A stretch of DNA of 40,038 nucleotides from Gryganskiella cystojenkinii (lineage: Eukaryota; Mortierellomycota; Mortierellomycetes; Mortierellales; Mortierellaceae): positions 23,907 to 63,944 of the forward strand of contig JAAAIG010000113.1 in assembly GCA_015852425.1 (NCBI GenBank). Reading direction: 5' to 3'. Shown piece by piece: positions 1-10,377 of this stretch. The translations under genes and the position numbers were made by a program. Positions within the stretch are counted from its first letter, which is position 1; every line of letters starts with the position of its first letter. A model generated the notes under the pieces. The model worked only from the letters and a program-made list of their open reading frames with translations. It was not told the DNA's origin and searched no databases.

Positions 1-953
1 TGTTGGACGAAAACGGAACTTTTGAGTTTTTATATGATATGCAGGGTGGTGAATGGGATGAATGAGATGTGAATGGACCAGGGGAGATGCGCAGATGAGG
101 GGAGGAAAAGTTGCAGCTGGGTATGGGTACGAGACGAGGAGGAAGAAGAAGGAAAGGGTCGTTTAACGGGATAGGTAGAAGTAGACCCAAAAGAAAGAGG
201 GAGCTGCGAAAGAAGACAAAAAAGAAGACAGAGTGAGCTAGACGTTGAAACTGAGATGGGTTCACTACAATTGAAGAGGTGTTGCGGGATGTCAAAGAAC
301 TTGTCTTGCGGAGAAAAGGACCCAAAAGATGTCGGCGTTGAAAAAGATGGGCGCAAAGAGAGAGAAAAAATAGAGAGACCTCGAGAATGACAAGGTCGAG
401 TCGGTGACAGAGGAAGAGTGCCAACAACAACAACAACAAAAAAAAAGAGTACCCTTCGGGAACGTCAAACCTGTCAATTTTTTTTCATATTTACATTTCT
501 ATTCAATCCCTGGGATTGAATTCCAAATTCCTTCTTGGCCTTCTTTTTTCTTTATTTTTTTTTGTTTTCTTTTCACTTTGCTCAGCAACCGAACCACGCA
601 CCCAGTCCAACCAATATACTAGACCACCAAAAGAAGAGGATCCGTCATGTATGTCTTCAATGTAAAGCGCCTGTCAAAAAAAAAAAGTTTGACAGATCCC
701 CTCACCCTCCCACGCCAGTCCAACAGTCATTTTCTCGGGTCCACTGTCCGTTACCGAAACAAACTCACTCTCCCCTCGCCCTTTTGTTTTGAAAGATTGT
801 CAAAACAAAGAGAAAAAGAAAGTTGACAGGTAGAAACCCAGGGATTTCAGATTTGCATATATAGCCCATTAGATTCGTTGCTTCTCCCAATTCCTTTTCT
901 CTTTCTCTTCACCCTCACACCCTCCTCTGTTCGACCTCGCTTACCCTTTAAAC
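1..953. other. Upstream intergenic region and promoter of the first gene
   Basis: I see no gene here. The open frames on both strands are low-complexity translations of purine- or pyrimidine-rich DNA. A CAA microsatellite followed by an A-run lies near 421-447. Five exact TGACAG/CTGTCA hexamers occur at 405-410, 471-476, 671-676, 690-695 and 824-829; the pair at 671-695 forms an 8-bp inverted repeat around an A-rich centre. A pyrimidine-rich stretch (about 884-950) precedes the ATG at 954. The left part may be the 5' flank of a gene outside the window. Confidence 0.6.
858..864 (+). promoter_or_regulatory. TATA-like element
   Basis: TATATAG lies about 90 bases upstream of the ATG at 954 and just before a CT-rich tract, a plausible core-promoter position for this strongly biased, intronless gene. 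Confidence 0.5.
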
Positions 954-1754
954 ATGCGTTCCTCATTGTTCTTGGCCGCCGCTGCCACTTTGTGCCTGGT
1001 CTCTGCTCACCCCGGTCACGAAGAGACCCCCTCCATTTGCTTGGCCACCCCTACCGACGCTTCTTGCTCAACCTTTATCCTTCCCAACGCCACCTTGACC
1101 GCCTTCATCGGTGAGATCTGCAAGACCTCGTCTTTCTTGCCCGGATGCTCCCTCAGCACCGCCTGTGCTGCTGACCCTGCTCTCCCCTCGGCTCAGTGCA
1201 ACCCTCTCTCCGTCCTCGCTACCTTGTGCTCGGCCAAGGATGATGCCGCCCTTACTTCCGCGGTCTGCGCCAAGTCCTATGGTGTCTTCTGTGCCAACAA
1301 CTCGTTGATCCCTGCTTGCAAGACCCAGGTTGCATTCCCCGGTTTGCCCTCTGGAAAGGCTGTCACTGGATCCGTCTACTCTGTCTGCCAGGAGATGCCC
1401 GGCATGACCGATTGCAAGATCTGCCCCGGACCCGATGCGACCGGTTACAGCAAGTGCGATGAGGTCAAGGCCTGGAAGGGATTGTGTCTCGATATGCCCG
1501 ATATGACTCAGTGCCCCCCTTACAACAACATGTGCAAGGCCACCCCTTTTGCTCCCTTCTGTGATGCCAAATACGTTGCCCCCGCTACCACCCCTACCAC
1601 CTCTGGTGCTGCCCCTTCCCCTACCACCGGTGGCGGTGATCATTCTGGCCATGGCGGTAGCAACAACGGTACCAGCGCTGCCGGTGCCATTGTCGCCAGT
1701 GGATCCTTCACCTTGCTCTCGGTCGCTGCCGCTGCCGTCGCTTTGGCTCTCTAG
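954..1754 (+). CDS. Secreted cysteine-rich GPI-type surface protein, Met/His motifs
   Basis: An intronless 266-residue protein of no family I recognise. Residues 1-18 form a clear signal peptide (charged start, Ala/Leu core, cleavage near VSA|HPG). The mature part has 18 cysteines, an even number that suggests disulphides, and N-glycosylation sequons (NAT, NNS, NGT). The C-terminus is a Ser/Thr/Pro/Gly linker ending in a hydrophobic AAAAVALAL-type tail with no charged residue after it, as in GPI-anchored fungal wall or membrane proteins. Histidines cluster at the mature N-terminus (HPGHEE) and in DHSGHGG, and two Met motifs, MPGM and MPDM, sit among cysteines. That combination could bind copper, which is inference. 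Strong C-ending codon bias suggests high expression. The ATG at 954 follows a TATA-like box and a pyrimidine tract. Confidence 0.85.
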   Translation: MRSSLFLAAAATLCLVSAHPGHEETPSICLATPTDASCSTFILPNATLTAFIGEICKTSSFLPGCSLSTACAADPALPSAQCNPLSVLATLCSAKDDAALTSAVCAKSYGVFCANNSLIPACKTQVAFPGLPSGKAVTGSVYSVCQEMPGMTDCKICPGPDATGYSKCDEVKAWKGLCLDMPDMTQCPPYNNMCKATPFAPFCDAKYVAPATTPTTSGAAPSPTTGGGDHSGHGGSNNGTSAAGAIVASGSFTLLSVAAAAVALAL

Positions 1755-2594
1755 ATTTAAAGACTCTTTGGTCTCGCACACATTCTCTATTGCATCTCAA
1801 ACCATCTTTTCCATGTAAATAAACACCTTAATATCTAATCTCACAACAAGAATAATCCAAGAAATGGGCCCTTCAAGTAATTGGGATTATGAAGATAAAC
1901 CAACGAGAATGGATAATCCACATGCATCATCCCTCTCGCGTTTTCTTGGTATTTTTTCACTGCGAAAACAGAACTTGCCGACCAGAAATGGGACCGTTCT
2001 TCGAAAAGCACGGACCAATCTATCTCATCGGCGTTTGTCATTAGAATCGCGGATACACTGGCACCAACTACGAAGAAGCAGTAAAAAACCGAATATATGG
2101 AGGAAAAGGGGATAGAGGCCGATCTCAGGGCTCAATTCCACAAAGGCTGGTGAAATGACGCACATTGAACAAGTTCAGTGGCTGGACTGAAAGAAGACCA
2201 CAAGTGTCCTTTGCGTTAGTCCACTTTCAAAGCTTTTCAAGCACCTTGAATGACGACACTATCATGGGATTTTGGATGGTTCTTTTTTCCACGAGACGAA
2301 ACGCGCTATCTGGTGTTCACCCCTCTCTATTCTTTGTCTTTCCTGCTCCCATGGATAGTGTCGCAAGGCCCATAAAAAGGAGCAAGAAGGTCGTTTGCTC
2401 GCCTCTGTATCCAACACTCCTTCCTCGCCCACGGACTCGACCCTCAGAAAGCTTGCTTCGTTGTCACCTCACATTTTAAGTCTCTATCCTACTTCTCTGA
2501 CTTGCTCGACTTGTTCCTCCCATCTCTCTGTCTTGAACATATCGACCGCTAAACAAATAAAGACGAACCAGAACAAAGATAATATCATCAACCA
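1755..2594. other. Intergenic region upstream of the PDK-type kinase
   Basis: It holds the 3' UTR of the upstream gene and the promoter and 5' UTR of the kinase gene. The last 200 bases before the ATG at 2595 are CT-rich. Open frames on both strands are short and show no recognisable domain. Confidence 0.5.
1818..1823 (+). terminator. Polyadenylation signal
   Basis: AATAAA lies 64 bases after the stop codon of the secreted protein gene, at a normal distance for a cleavage and polyadenylation signal. Confidence 0.45.
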
Positions 2595-4603
2595 ATGAAT
2601 CAAACTCAAGTAGCACTGCATGCCTTACCGACAGATCTGGTGACGAGATTATGTCGATCCAAAGTGACCAGACTCTCGGTATGTTCTGTTCCCCACTGTT
2701 AAAGCCCTCGACACAATCTCGGATCAGACCCCATTGCAATTCCAGGGTGCCAATATTAACATTGCTCTCACCACTTTTTGTTCATCATAAAACAGCTCAA
2801 ACAAATGTACACTCTTGGGAGACACGTCCTCGAATCCAAGTCCCAGGGCGCGTTTGTGATCCCAGCAGTCTTTTTACACCAAGAGCTCCCAATTCGCATG
2901 TCCCACGCGCTCTCGATGCTCAACAATTCGACCTTGAGTTTGTCTTTGCCCATCAATATGGCCGAGATCCCGACTTTTCAAAGGATCGCTCGATCGTACT
3001 TGGAGGATATCAGGTAAATGGTACCATGAGCAGATGGAAGGAGAGAGGGAGAAGGGGAGAGGGGAGGGAGGAGCGAAACCGTTCCACCGTCAGGTGTGAC
3101 GGAAATGTAGCTGGATCATCACAAAAGGCTATGCAAAAAGGAGCACTAGAAAGAGATGAAAAATGCCTCAATCTCTTGATCACTAGGCTAACTTGTCATG
3201 TTTCTTCATTGCCTTTGTATCTCTTCAGTCTAATGACGCAGATGCCGAAGCCCTCAACGCCAAAATTGGAAGAACAGTTTACAGCCCTGCTCTGTGATCT
3301 CGAACGGCGACATACTCTCAAGATGTTGACAATAGATCAAGGACTGAAGGAACTCGATGCTGCGCTAAAGGCTCATCGGGCGCACAAAGATGGCGCTGTT
3401 GATATGGCGAATCTCACCTGCCCCAAGGATGCAGCTGCAATTCAGTCCTTCTTCAACCGGTTCTACACCATCAACTTGGGCACACGTCTTTTGATCGGCG
3501 AACATCTCTCGCTCAAGTACTCAAACGAAAACTTAGTCAAACGTTTGAGTCCCTTGAAGATCTCTCAGAGTGCTATCCGTGCAGCGCAAGTGGCCTGTGC
3601 CGCTCATTACCGTCCACAGTTCCCCAACCACCCTACAGCTTCAATGGTCCCTATGGTCGAGATCCAGGCCTCTTGTCCGAATTCGTCTTCAGAGATTTCG
3701 GCGACCTACGTGGAAGAGTTTCTACATGGAAACATCTCTGAGCTTCTCAAGAACGCGATGCGAGCGACCTGCGAGTCCCATCTACCAAAACTCGAGGGTG
3801 ACCCCGTCACAATCGCCCTTGGACCGACCGGTGGACCAAGAGATGTGCCCACCGCAGAAACAGCGACAGGAAGCACAGCCAAGAGGCCAATTCTACCACC
3901 GATTAAACTGACACTTGTCCATGGGGGAGAGGATGTGTCGTTCAAAATCACAGATGAGGGTGGTGGATTCCCTCTCTCGGACCTCGATCGTATCTGGAGT
4001 TACACCCATTCGTCTTCGAGTTTTCCCTCGCCGCTCACGTCCATTGATCCCATGACTTTGACCTCACCAACAACCTCCACAGATACATTGGCCCCCGCTA
4101 ACGTCTCGATGGGTCATGGTCTCCCACTCGCCCGATTGATCGCTCGATACTTTGGCGGGGATCTGAACGTAGTACCGCTAGAAGGTCACGGCACGGATTC
4201 TTATCTTTCCTTGTACAGGAACGACGATCATCTAGAGAATTTCCCAGAGCTCGAAACTGAGATGTTGGATGAGGTTGATGTCTTTGTCGAGGAATTACTG
4301 GATGATCTCTACAGATGCCCATCTCCACTTTCTACCACAACAATCTCAACAACAGTTGTTAAGGAGGAGAAGACCTTGTCTCTTACATCACCCTCTACAC
4401 CACAGTTGGTGATTTCACCCCAGATGACTGCCGTCGGCACTTCTCCCTCTCCTGTAGCCCCGCGGATGCCCGTTGGTATGGTTCTCGGCCTCGGAAAGAA
4501 GCTCGTGCCGACAGCGCTACCAACTGCGACAAGCGTCGAAATCACCATGACCCCTTTTCTACACCTCCCTCCAGCGGTGAGCGCAGTAGTCATTCCGCCT
4601 TGA
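2595..4603 (+). CDS. Mitochondrial pyruvate / branched-chain dehydrogenase kinase (PDK/BCKDK family)
   Basis: Exons 2595-2678, 2796-3013 and 3229-4603 join in phase to 558 residues. Family members phosphorylate the E1-alpha subunit of mitochondrial pyruvate or branched-chain ketoacid dehydrogenase and so switch it off. The N-terminal helical domain includes LKQMYTLGRHVL and FTALLCDLERRHT. The GHKL ATP-binding domain shows an N-box ELLKNAMRAT (E272, N276), DEGGGFP (D343), GHGLPLAR (396-403) and GTD (422-424). The start at 2595 is the first ATG that reaches LKQMYTLG through a phase-0 intron; a start at 2651 would need a frame without the conserved block. After the ATPase domain the protein runs on for about 120 Ser/Thr/Pro-rich residues, so it is longer than the usual 400-450. 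PDK versus BCKDK cannot be decided from motifs alone. Confidence 0.88.
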
Positions 4604-5352
4604 AGCTATCGTTGTCTTCGCTGTCATAAGTCCTCTGCCCCATCTCCAGCCCTGTAAATATTGCGGGAACCATTACGTAGTCATATAGTCATAGACAACG
4701 AAAAAATCAAAAAAGCTCAACTATCCTCCAGATACACTTTGGCTCTTGGCGACAACGAACAATATATATTTCAATTTTCCTCACCAAGAAGACAGGTCGG
4801 GAAGGACGAGGTTTCGAGAAGGGAGAGAGGGAGAGAGATTTGATACAATGCGCCACCAAAAGAAAAAAGAAAAGAGAAAAAAAAAGTAAAAAAAGAAAAA
4901 GAAAAAAGGTGGCGACCTATTGAGAAAAGATTACAGGGAGTTAAAAAACGAAAAGGCTAAAATAAAAGAACAAAGCGGTTGTGGTGGGAGGTGAATATTA
5001 CTAAAATACAAGGGTGTTGGCTAGGAAATGAGAAGGTAAGTGTTCGAGGGGACTGTTATGCCTCCCTTTGTCGATCAAAGTAAAGATAAATAAGGAGGAG
5101 CTCAATCCTTCCTTAGTGTCTGGGGTCATCCTGTGAACTTTGGATGAAGAAAGGGTGAATGTGTTTTTGTTGAAAGGCTGGGGTGGCGCAAGAAATTTGG
5201 TCCGACTCTTTGTCTCCTCCTTTAGATAGGACGATGGAGAGGTTCGTCCTACGCGCCCTGACATTCCATTGAAACGTCCATCTCGTGGTTCACTTTAGAA
5301 GTGGTAAAATGAGGGGCGAGGAATATACCGAATCCACAGTTGCTAGGCAATA
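4604..5352. other. Convergent intergenic region with purine tract
   Basis: It separates two genes that converge tail to tail. A nearly pure A/G tract occupies about 4797-4910 (GAGA repeats, then A-rich with scattered G). No protein-like frame or RNA gene was seen. Confidence 0.5.
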
Positions 5353-7499
5353 TTACAGAATGCCGCTGTCCTTGAGGGCGTTCTGTAGGATAGTCTCCTT
5401 GACAGCGGCGAAGACCAGTCTATTAAAGTAAGGGGAACACATAAAAGCGTACTGTGAGTTGGTACTCTCCTTCATCTAGGCACAACATACGCTGGTATCC
5501 TTTGCTATCCACCCCTCTCCCTCATGTACGAGTCGACTTACCGAATCTATTGGATTGTGATTAAAACGTTTCCAAGGGATAGTGTATGAAACAAGGGCAA
5601 GAACACATGAAACAGTGAAAGTTAGTTTTGCATACAAAAACATCTCCTTTCGACGATCATAATACTCGTGAAATCGTCGACACATTACATTCAGAGTATC
5701 CGTCGCCTGGGTCATGCTATGAGTGGAAACGAGAAGAAATAAAGAATTACGTATTGTCAATGTTTCGATTCCATGAGCACGGAGACCCGCAATAAAATCA
5801 AAATCATAAATTTGGTCTTGTCGTCGTGGACTTACTGAGGGTATATATGAAGCCGAGCCCGGTTTGTTTGGGTGAATCGCCAGAGAATATACTTTGCGGC
5901 CTTGGTGATGTCAGGCCCTCCTAAAAAATGGTACAAGATAATATTAGAGGGATTGAATATATTTTTCAATAGTGCTCACCGGGTAACTGCATGAAATCGC
6001 GCACACACCTGTGTAGTCCGAAAAATACTTTTCCAGTGGTACTTTAGGCAACTTTGCAGCAAACAGATCGATCTTGTTCATGAACAGAATGATCGACGTT
6101 CGCAAGAACCAACGACTGTTGATAACCGATTCGAAGAGGACCAGACTCTCGGCCATACGATTCTACAGGGAGCAAAGTGGAGTGGTGATTTGTCTGTTAG
6201 TTTGCTATGCCCATGAACGACGGATCAAAGAGATACGTTAACTGCCAACGCTATCACAAATCGCCAGTTCTAACCTGTCCCGATTCCTCAAGAAGCACTT
6301 GATCATATTCACTCAGAGCCACGCAAAAGATAATGGACGTAACAGCCTCGAAGCAATGGATCCATTTCTTTCGTTCCGACCGTTGTCCACCGACATCGAA
6401 CATACTAAGAAACAATGGCGATCACACAAAAAAACAGAGAGGAGGTCAAAACTTTTGTTGATAAATTAAAAAATGACAAGAAAAAATAAGCGACGGCGGC
6501 GCACAGACATGGTTTGGAACACTTACTGTATGCTAAGCTGACCCATGTTGAACCTCGTTTCTGAAATACCGGTGGTCTTTGAACGTGCACGGAGGACATC
6601 TTGTACAATGGGCGTGTAATCTTCAGCGCCTAATCGCCTGACCTGGCTAAAGAAGCTGTGAAGTGGAGATGAGATGGCAACGTAAAATAAATATATTGCG
6701 CGGGAAAATAGGTTAGTTTTCGCGGATTCGTTACGTCTGGAACACGAAAAAGATAAAGTAGAAAGAAAAAAATGATTTGCAGTCACACGGAAAAAAGATG
6801 GAACCAAACTGACTGTCAAAGCCATTACGATGACAAAGAGAGGGAGGGAGAAGAAAAAACATAGAGCAAAAAAAACTTACTAAGGTGCAGAGTCCATGAT
6901 GTAAAATTCACTGGATCGCTCCATGGTCTTGGCCGTACTGGGGTCCTTGTTGAGACTATCGATCGCATTGACGATATCGGCGCTCAGTGTGAAGTAAGGG
7001 TCGGCATCGACACGGTAATCGAGGATGCGGTCTGCATTCGCCTTGTTCTCTGGCAGAGCTGGTTCCAATCGTAATTTTTCCATCGCCAGGACGAGTGCTT
7101 GCGCAGAATCGATCAGGTTCTTGTAAATCGTGAGTTTGTAAGTAGCCAGTTCTTCTGGACTGTAGCCACCTTGATGGATCACCTTCATCTGTTTCACAAT
7201 CGTCGATTTGCCAGATTCTCCGCTCCCTGTTACAGAAAGAGGTAGTCCATAGAAAGAGACGTGGTCGAGTGGAAGGAGCAAGGGAAAAGAAAAGGAGAAC
7301 GGGACAGAGCGCTTAGTTTGTCTTGCATATCAGCAATGAAAAATGGATGTTGCAAAAGAAGGATTAGACACGCTATTTTACCTAGAAGGAGAATTTTGCA
7401 CTCTTTCTTGAGACGTCGGTTGTCTTCTTCCAACCCTCGGTCAATGTTCTGACTGATCTCCTTCTGCTCCTTTTCCTCGGCAGAGAGACACAAGCCCAT
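5353..7499 (-). CDS. Heterotrimeric G-protein alpha subunit
   Basis: Eight exons (7499-7382, 7226-6881, 6655-6527, 6404-6275, 6162-6009, 5920-5836, 5716-5684, 5419-5353) join in phase to 353 residues, the standard G-alpha length. It couples a seven-helix receptor to effectors such as adenylate cyclase at the plasma membrane. Visible motifs are MGLC (Gly2 myristoylation, Cys4 palmitoylation), P-loop GSGESGKST (40-48), switch I RSKTTGI (Arg179), switch II DVGGQ (Gln205), NKID, and TQATDT in place of TCATDT. The C-terminus ends in SGIL, so it lacks the Cys at -4 that pertussis toxin modifies. The last intron needs a weak GTGTCG donor to keep the conserved DTxN-to-VF spacing. Using the nearby GTAATG donor with the acceptor CACAG would insert about ten residues before the last helix. 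The fungal G-alpha subgroup was not assigned. Confidence 0.93.
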
Positions 7500-9064
7500 T
7501 GTGAAAAGTTGATGTTATCCAAAGACCCAAAAAAAAAGAGACAGAAAGGGAAAAGAGAAAAAAAAGTGCGGTGTCGAAGCGAAGGCGGACAGAAAAAGAG
7601 AAAGTGGATATCGGAGTATTCAGAACCAGAAAAAAAAGGCGGGCTTGCAGAAAAAGAGCACGAGCCGCAAAATGAGAGAGAACGGGTTTTGTTGAAGGGA
7701 AATGGATGGGCCTTTTGATTGTTTGAAAGGAGAAGGAAGATGCAAGAATAATGTGGGCAACTTGTTACTGTCCTTTGCTTTAGAGAGTTGGGACACGGAG
7801 GAATTGTGTATTCGGTGTCGGGCGCGTTCTTGAAGAGCCGCTTGTGGGTAATGAGGTCTGTGTGGTTTGGAGCAGTTGTCGCTGTTGTTTTTTGGAGGTC
7901 AGTTGGGGTTTTTTGTCTTTTGTTTGATGAGTTCGTTTCGATTGGAGGACAAACTGCGCTGGACAAACAAAGAGAGGAAAGGAAATCAAGGTTTCGAGCT
8001 GGATGAATTGAATGCCGGAGAGTGCGGGGAAGGCAAGATGATGGACTGGGGGAGAAAACAAGAGAGGAGAAGGAAGACAGAGTAAAGAAAGGATGGGATT
8101 GCAGACGTGATGGAGATGGTCAAACAATACTATAATGCAGTAAAGAAGAGAGAGGAAGGAAGGAGAGAAGAAGGCAAGAAGAAGAAAACGGCACACAATG
8201 AGGGAGCAGCCAACGACATAAAAATAAAATAAAGAAACGAAAAAATTGAGAAACATCCTCAACGAGACACGAAAAAAAATATTTTTTTTTGGTCGTGGTC
8301 GACAAGGAGCAAATTTTTATTTTTTTATTTTTTTTATTTGCACTTTGCGTTGACTTGATGTGAAGAACTTGAACATTGGTGAGCAAAGGGAGAGGGAGGG
8401 AGAGAGGGAGGGAAAGGAGGAGGCGAACAAAAAAGTTGATCAAGGAGGGATGTCATTGACCCCACCTGTCAAACTTGCTGTTTGCCGCCGCTCTTTCTTT
8501 ACTTTTTTTTTATTTTTTAGGCGGACCATCCCGTCCAGCTGCGAAAAGTTTCTCCGTTTCTCGTTCTCTCTCTCTTTGACCCTTTCTAAAACAAAACAAG
8601 AGAGCATCCATCAGCAAGGGAAAAAAAAAACTTGGGCTGTGAGCAGCTTGTGCCTTTGTCCTTGTTGTGTGCACAAGCAACCTGCTGGCTCAAAAAAAAA
8701 AAAGAGAACTTTTCTCCTTGGTCACAAACACAGCCGCTTGCGCCATGCAATGCAGGTCTGGATCCGTTTCGGTCCCAACGGATTTTGGTCATGTGATCTT
8801 GGACCTTTTTTTCTTTTTTTTTTGACAAAAGGTTTTGTCCATTGAGAATATTTCTACCCATTCCTTTCCGTCTTTGGTCCTTCTCCCATTGCAAACAACG
8901 CAGACAACTCTCGTTTCACCTCGCCACCTCGCAAGAAAGGCACTGAGAAAACGCAGCAAAGCCGACACTCTTATATACTTCCTACCAGGCTTTTCGTTCC
9001 GGTAGCATCCTCATTGTTCCTTCTCATTCGACAATTTGACTGACAGCGCCACCAATTATTCACC
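7500..9064. promoter_or_regulatory. Divergent promoter region, G-alpha / XPA
   Basis: This 1.5-kb gap lies between two head-to-head genes. It is dominated by purine-rich stretches near the G-alpha start and by pyrimidine- and A-rich stretches toward the XPA start, with several A8-A11 and T8-T9 runs. Long open frames here on both strands are low-complexity Lys/Arg/Glu or Phe/Leu/Ser translations and are not supported as genes. One CTGTCA hexamer is at 8466-8471. Confidence 0.5.
8971..8978 (+). promoter_or_regulatory. TATA-like element upstream of XPA
   Basis: TTATATAC lies about 90 bases before the ATG at 9065, the same spacing as the TATA-like box upstream of the gene at 954. Confidence 0.4.
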
Positions 9065-10297
9065 ATGAGCTCACCCAATGCACACCAAGAAGAGTGGTCC
9101 TCAAGTTCCTCACCAGCAGTAGCAGTAACTTTAAAGCCCACCTCTGATACTCCTTCTACTTCCACATCAGCCACAACAAGTTCCACAGCTTCAATAGCAA
9201 CATCAGTAACCGCTCACATGGAGAAGGAAGGTCGACATGTCTCCAGAGCCGAACTCTCTCCTGAGGTCCAGGCCAAGATCGAAAAGAACCGTCTCGCCGC
9301 ACTGGAGAGACGGGCGAAACATCAAAAGAGACTCGACTCTGAGGCTGCGATCGCTCGAGCCCTGGAGGGGGATGGTGGTGGCTTCGGCAAGGATACCGCA
9401 GCTGTGATCAAGGCTGTCGAGGCGATCGAACCTTTACCCAAGAACGGATGGACGAAATTTTATGATTATGATCTCACCAAGATGAAAGATACTCGGGCCG
9501 GTTTCATTCAAGATATCGAGGAACCATCTTCAGAAGGTCCCTCTGCTGCAGAAGAGGAACTCAATCGGAAACGGAAGTGGCAACCTACTCACACGCAACA
9601 AGATCCCTGTACGATGCTCTCCCACTCTCTCTCTTTTAGCGTTGTTCCTTGCCTATTTCAGTGTTTTTGGCATGATTGATGGATGGCCGACTAATGTCTT
9701 TTATTTTGGGTTTCTTCCTCCGTCATATTTCTCGTAGCAATATTTTTGGGTGCTCAGGACAATTATGAATGCCAAGAATGCTCCTCGATCGATGTCGATT
9801 TCCAGCTCTTGTCCCATTTCCATGTTCCCGTCTGTATCGCCTGTCGAGATGCCAAACCGGACAAATACTCTCTCCTAACAAAGACCGAGTGTCGGCATGA
9901 TTACTTGCTCACGGATCCTGAACTGCGCGATACAGAACTCTTCCCGTTTTGGGAACGTCCCAACCCCAAAAAATCAACCTGGAACAACATGATGCTCTAT
10001 CTGCGCTGTCAAGTCGAGGAATTCGCATTCAAGAAATGGGGCGGTCCCGAGGGTTTGGACGCCGAATTCGAGAAACGGGAGCGGGACAAGGAAACCCGAA
10101 AGGAGGTCAAATTCAAGAAAGATCTAAGGGATTTGAGAAACAAGACTCGAACCTCTGTCTGGCAGGATAAAAAGATGCAGAATCGGGCCAAGGTCCATAA
10201 ACATAGTTATGGTGCGGCTTTGGTGGACCCTGCCACTGGTGCTTCTGTCCAGACTTGTATTGAATGTGGCATCCAAGTCGAGTGTGAAGAATTTTAA
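9065..10297 (+). CDS. rad14: DNA damage recognition protein XPA / Rad14
   Basis: Exons 9065-9608 and 9738-10297 join in phase (a split Ser codon) to 367 residues. XPA/Rad14 is the scaffold of nucleotide excision repair in the nucleus, binding kinked DNA, RPA, ERCC1-Rad10 and TFIIH. The zinc finger is C193-x2-C196-x17-C214-x2-C217, with the same spacing as in human XPA. It is followed by the conserved LTKTECRHDYLLTDPEL block and a Lys/Glu/Arg-rich basic helix (KKDLRDLRNKTRTSVW). A C-terminal CIECG element closes the protein. The N-terminus is Ser/Thr-rich and disordered, with an ERRAKHQKRL helix similar to the family N-terminal basic segment. The neighbouring FES1 gene converges on it with only 80 bases between the stop codons. 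Confidence 0.93.
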
Positions 10298-10377
10298 GAA
10301 ATAAGAAAGTAAAAAAAAACAATTGATCCTCACGCTGTTGTATTTCACTATGCAGATGATTTTATTAAAATGATACT

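Noticed and set aside
1068..1781. 237-codon minus-strand frame opposite the secreted protein gene
   Set aside because: It is a shadow of the strongly C-biased codons of the real gene, and its Gly/Arg/Asp-rich translation has no motif.
7509..8443. Several open frames of 70-190 codons on both strands in the G-alpha/XPA divergent region
   Set aside because: They translate purine or pyrimidine tracts into Lys/Arg/Glu or Phe/Leu/Ser strings, and none shows a domain or exon structure.
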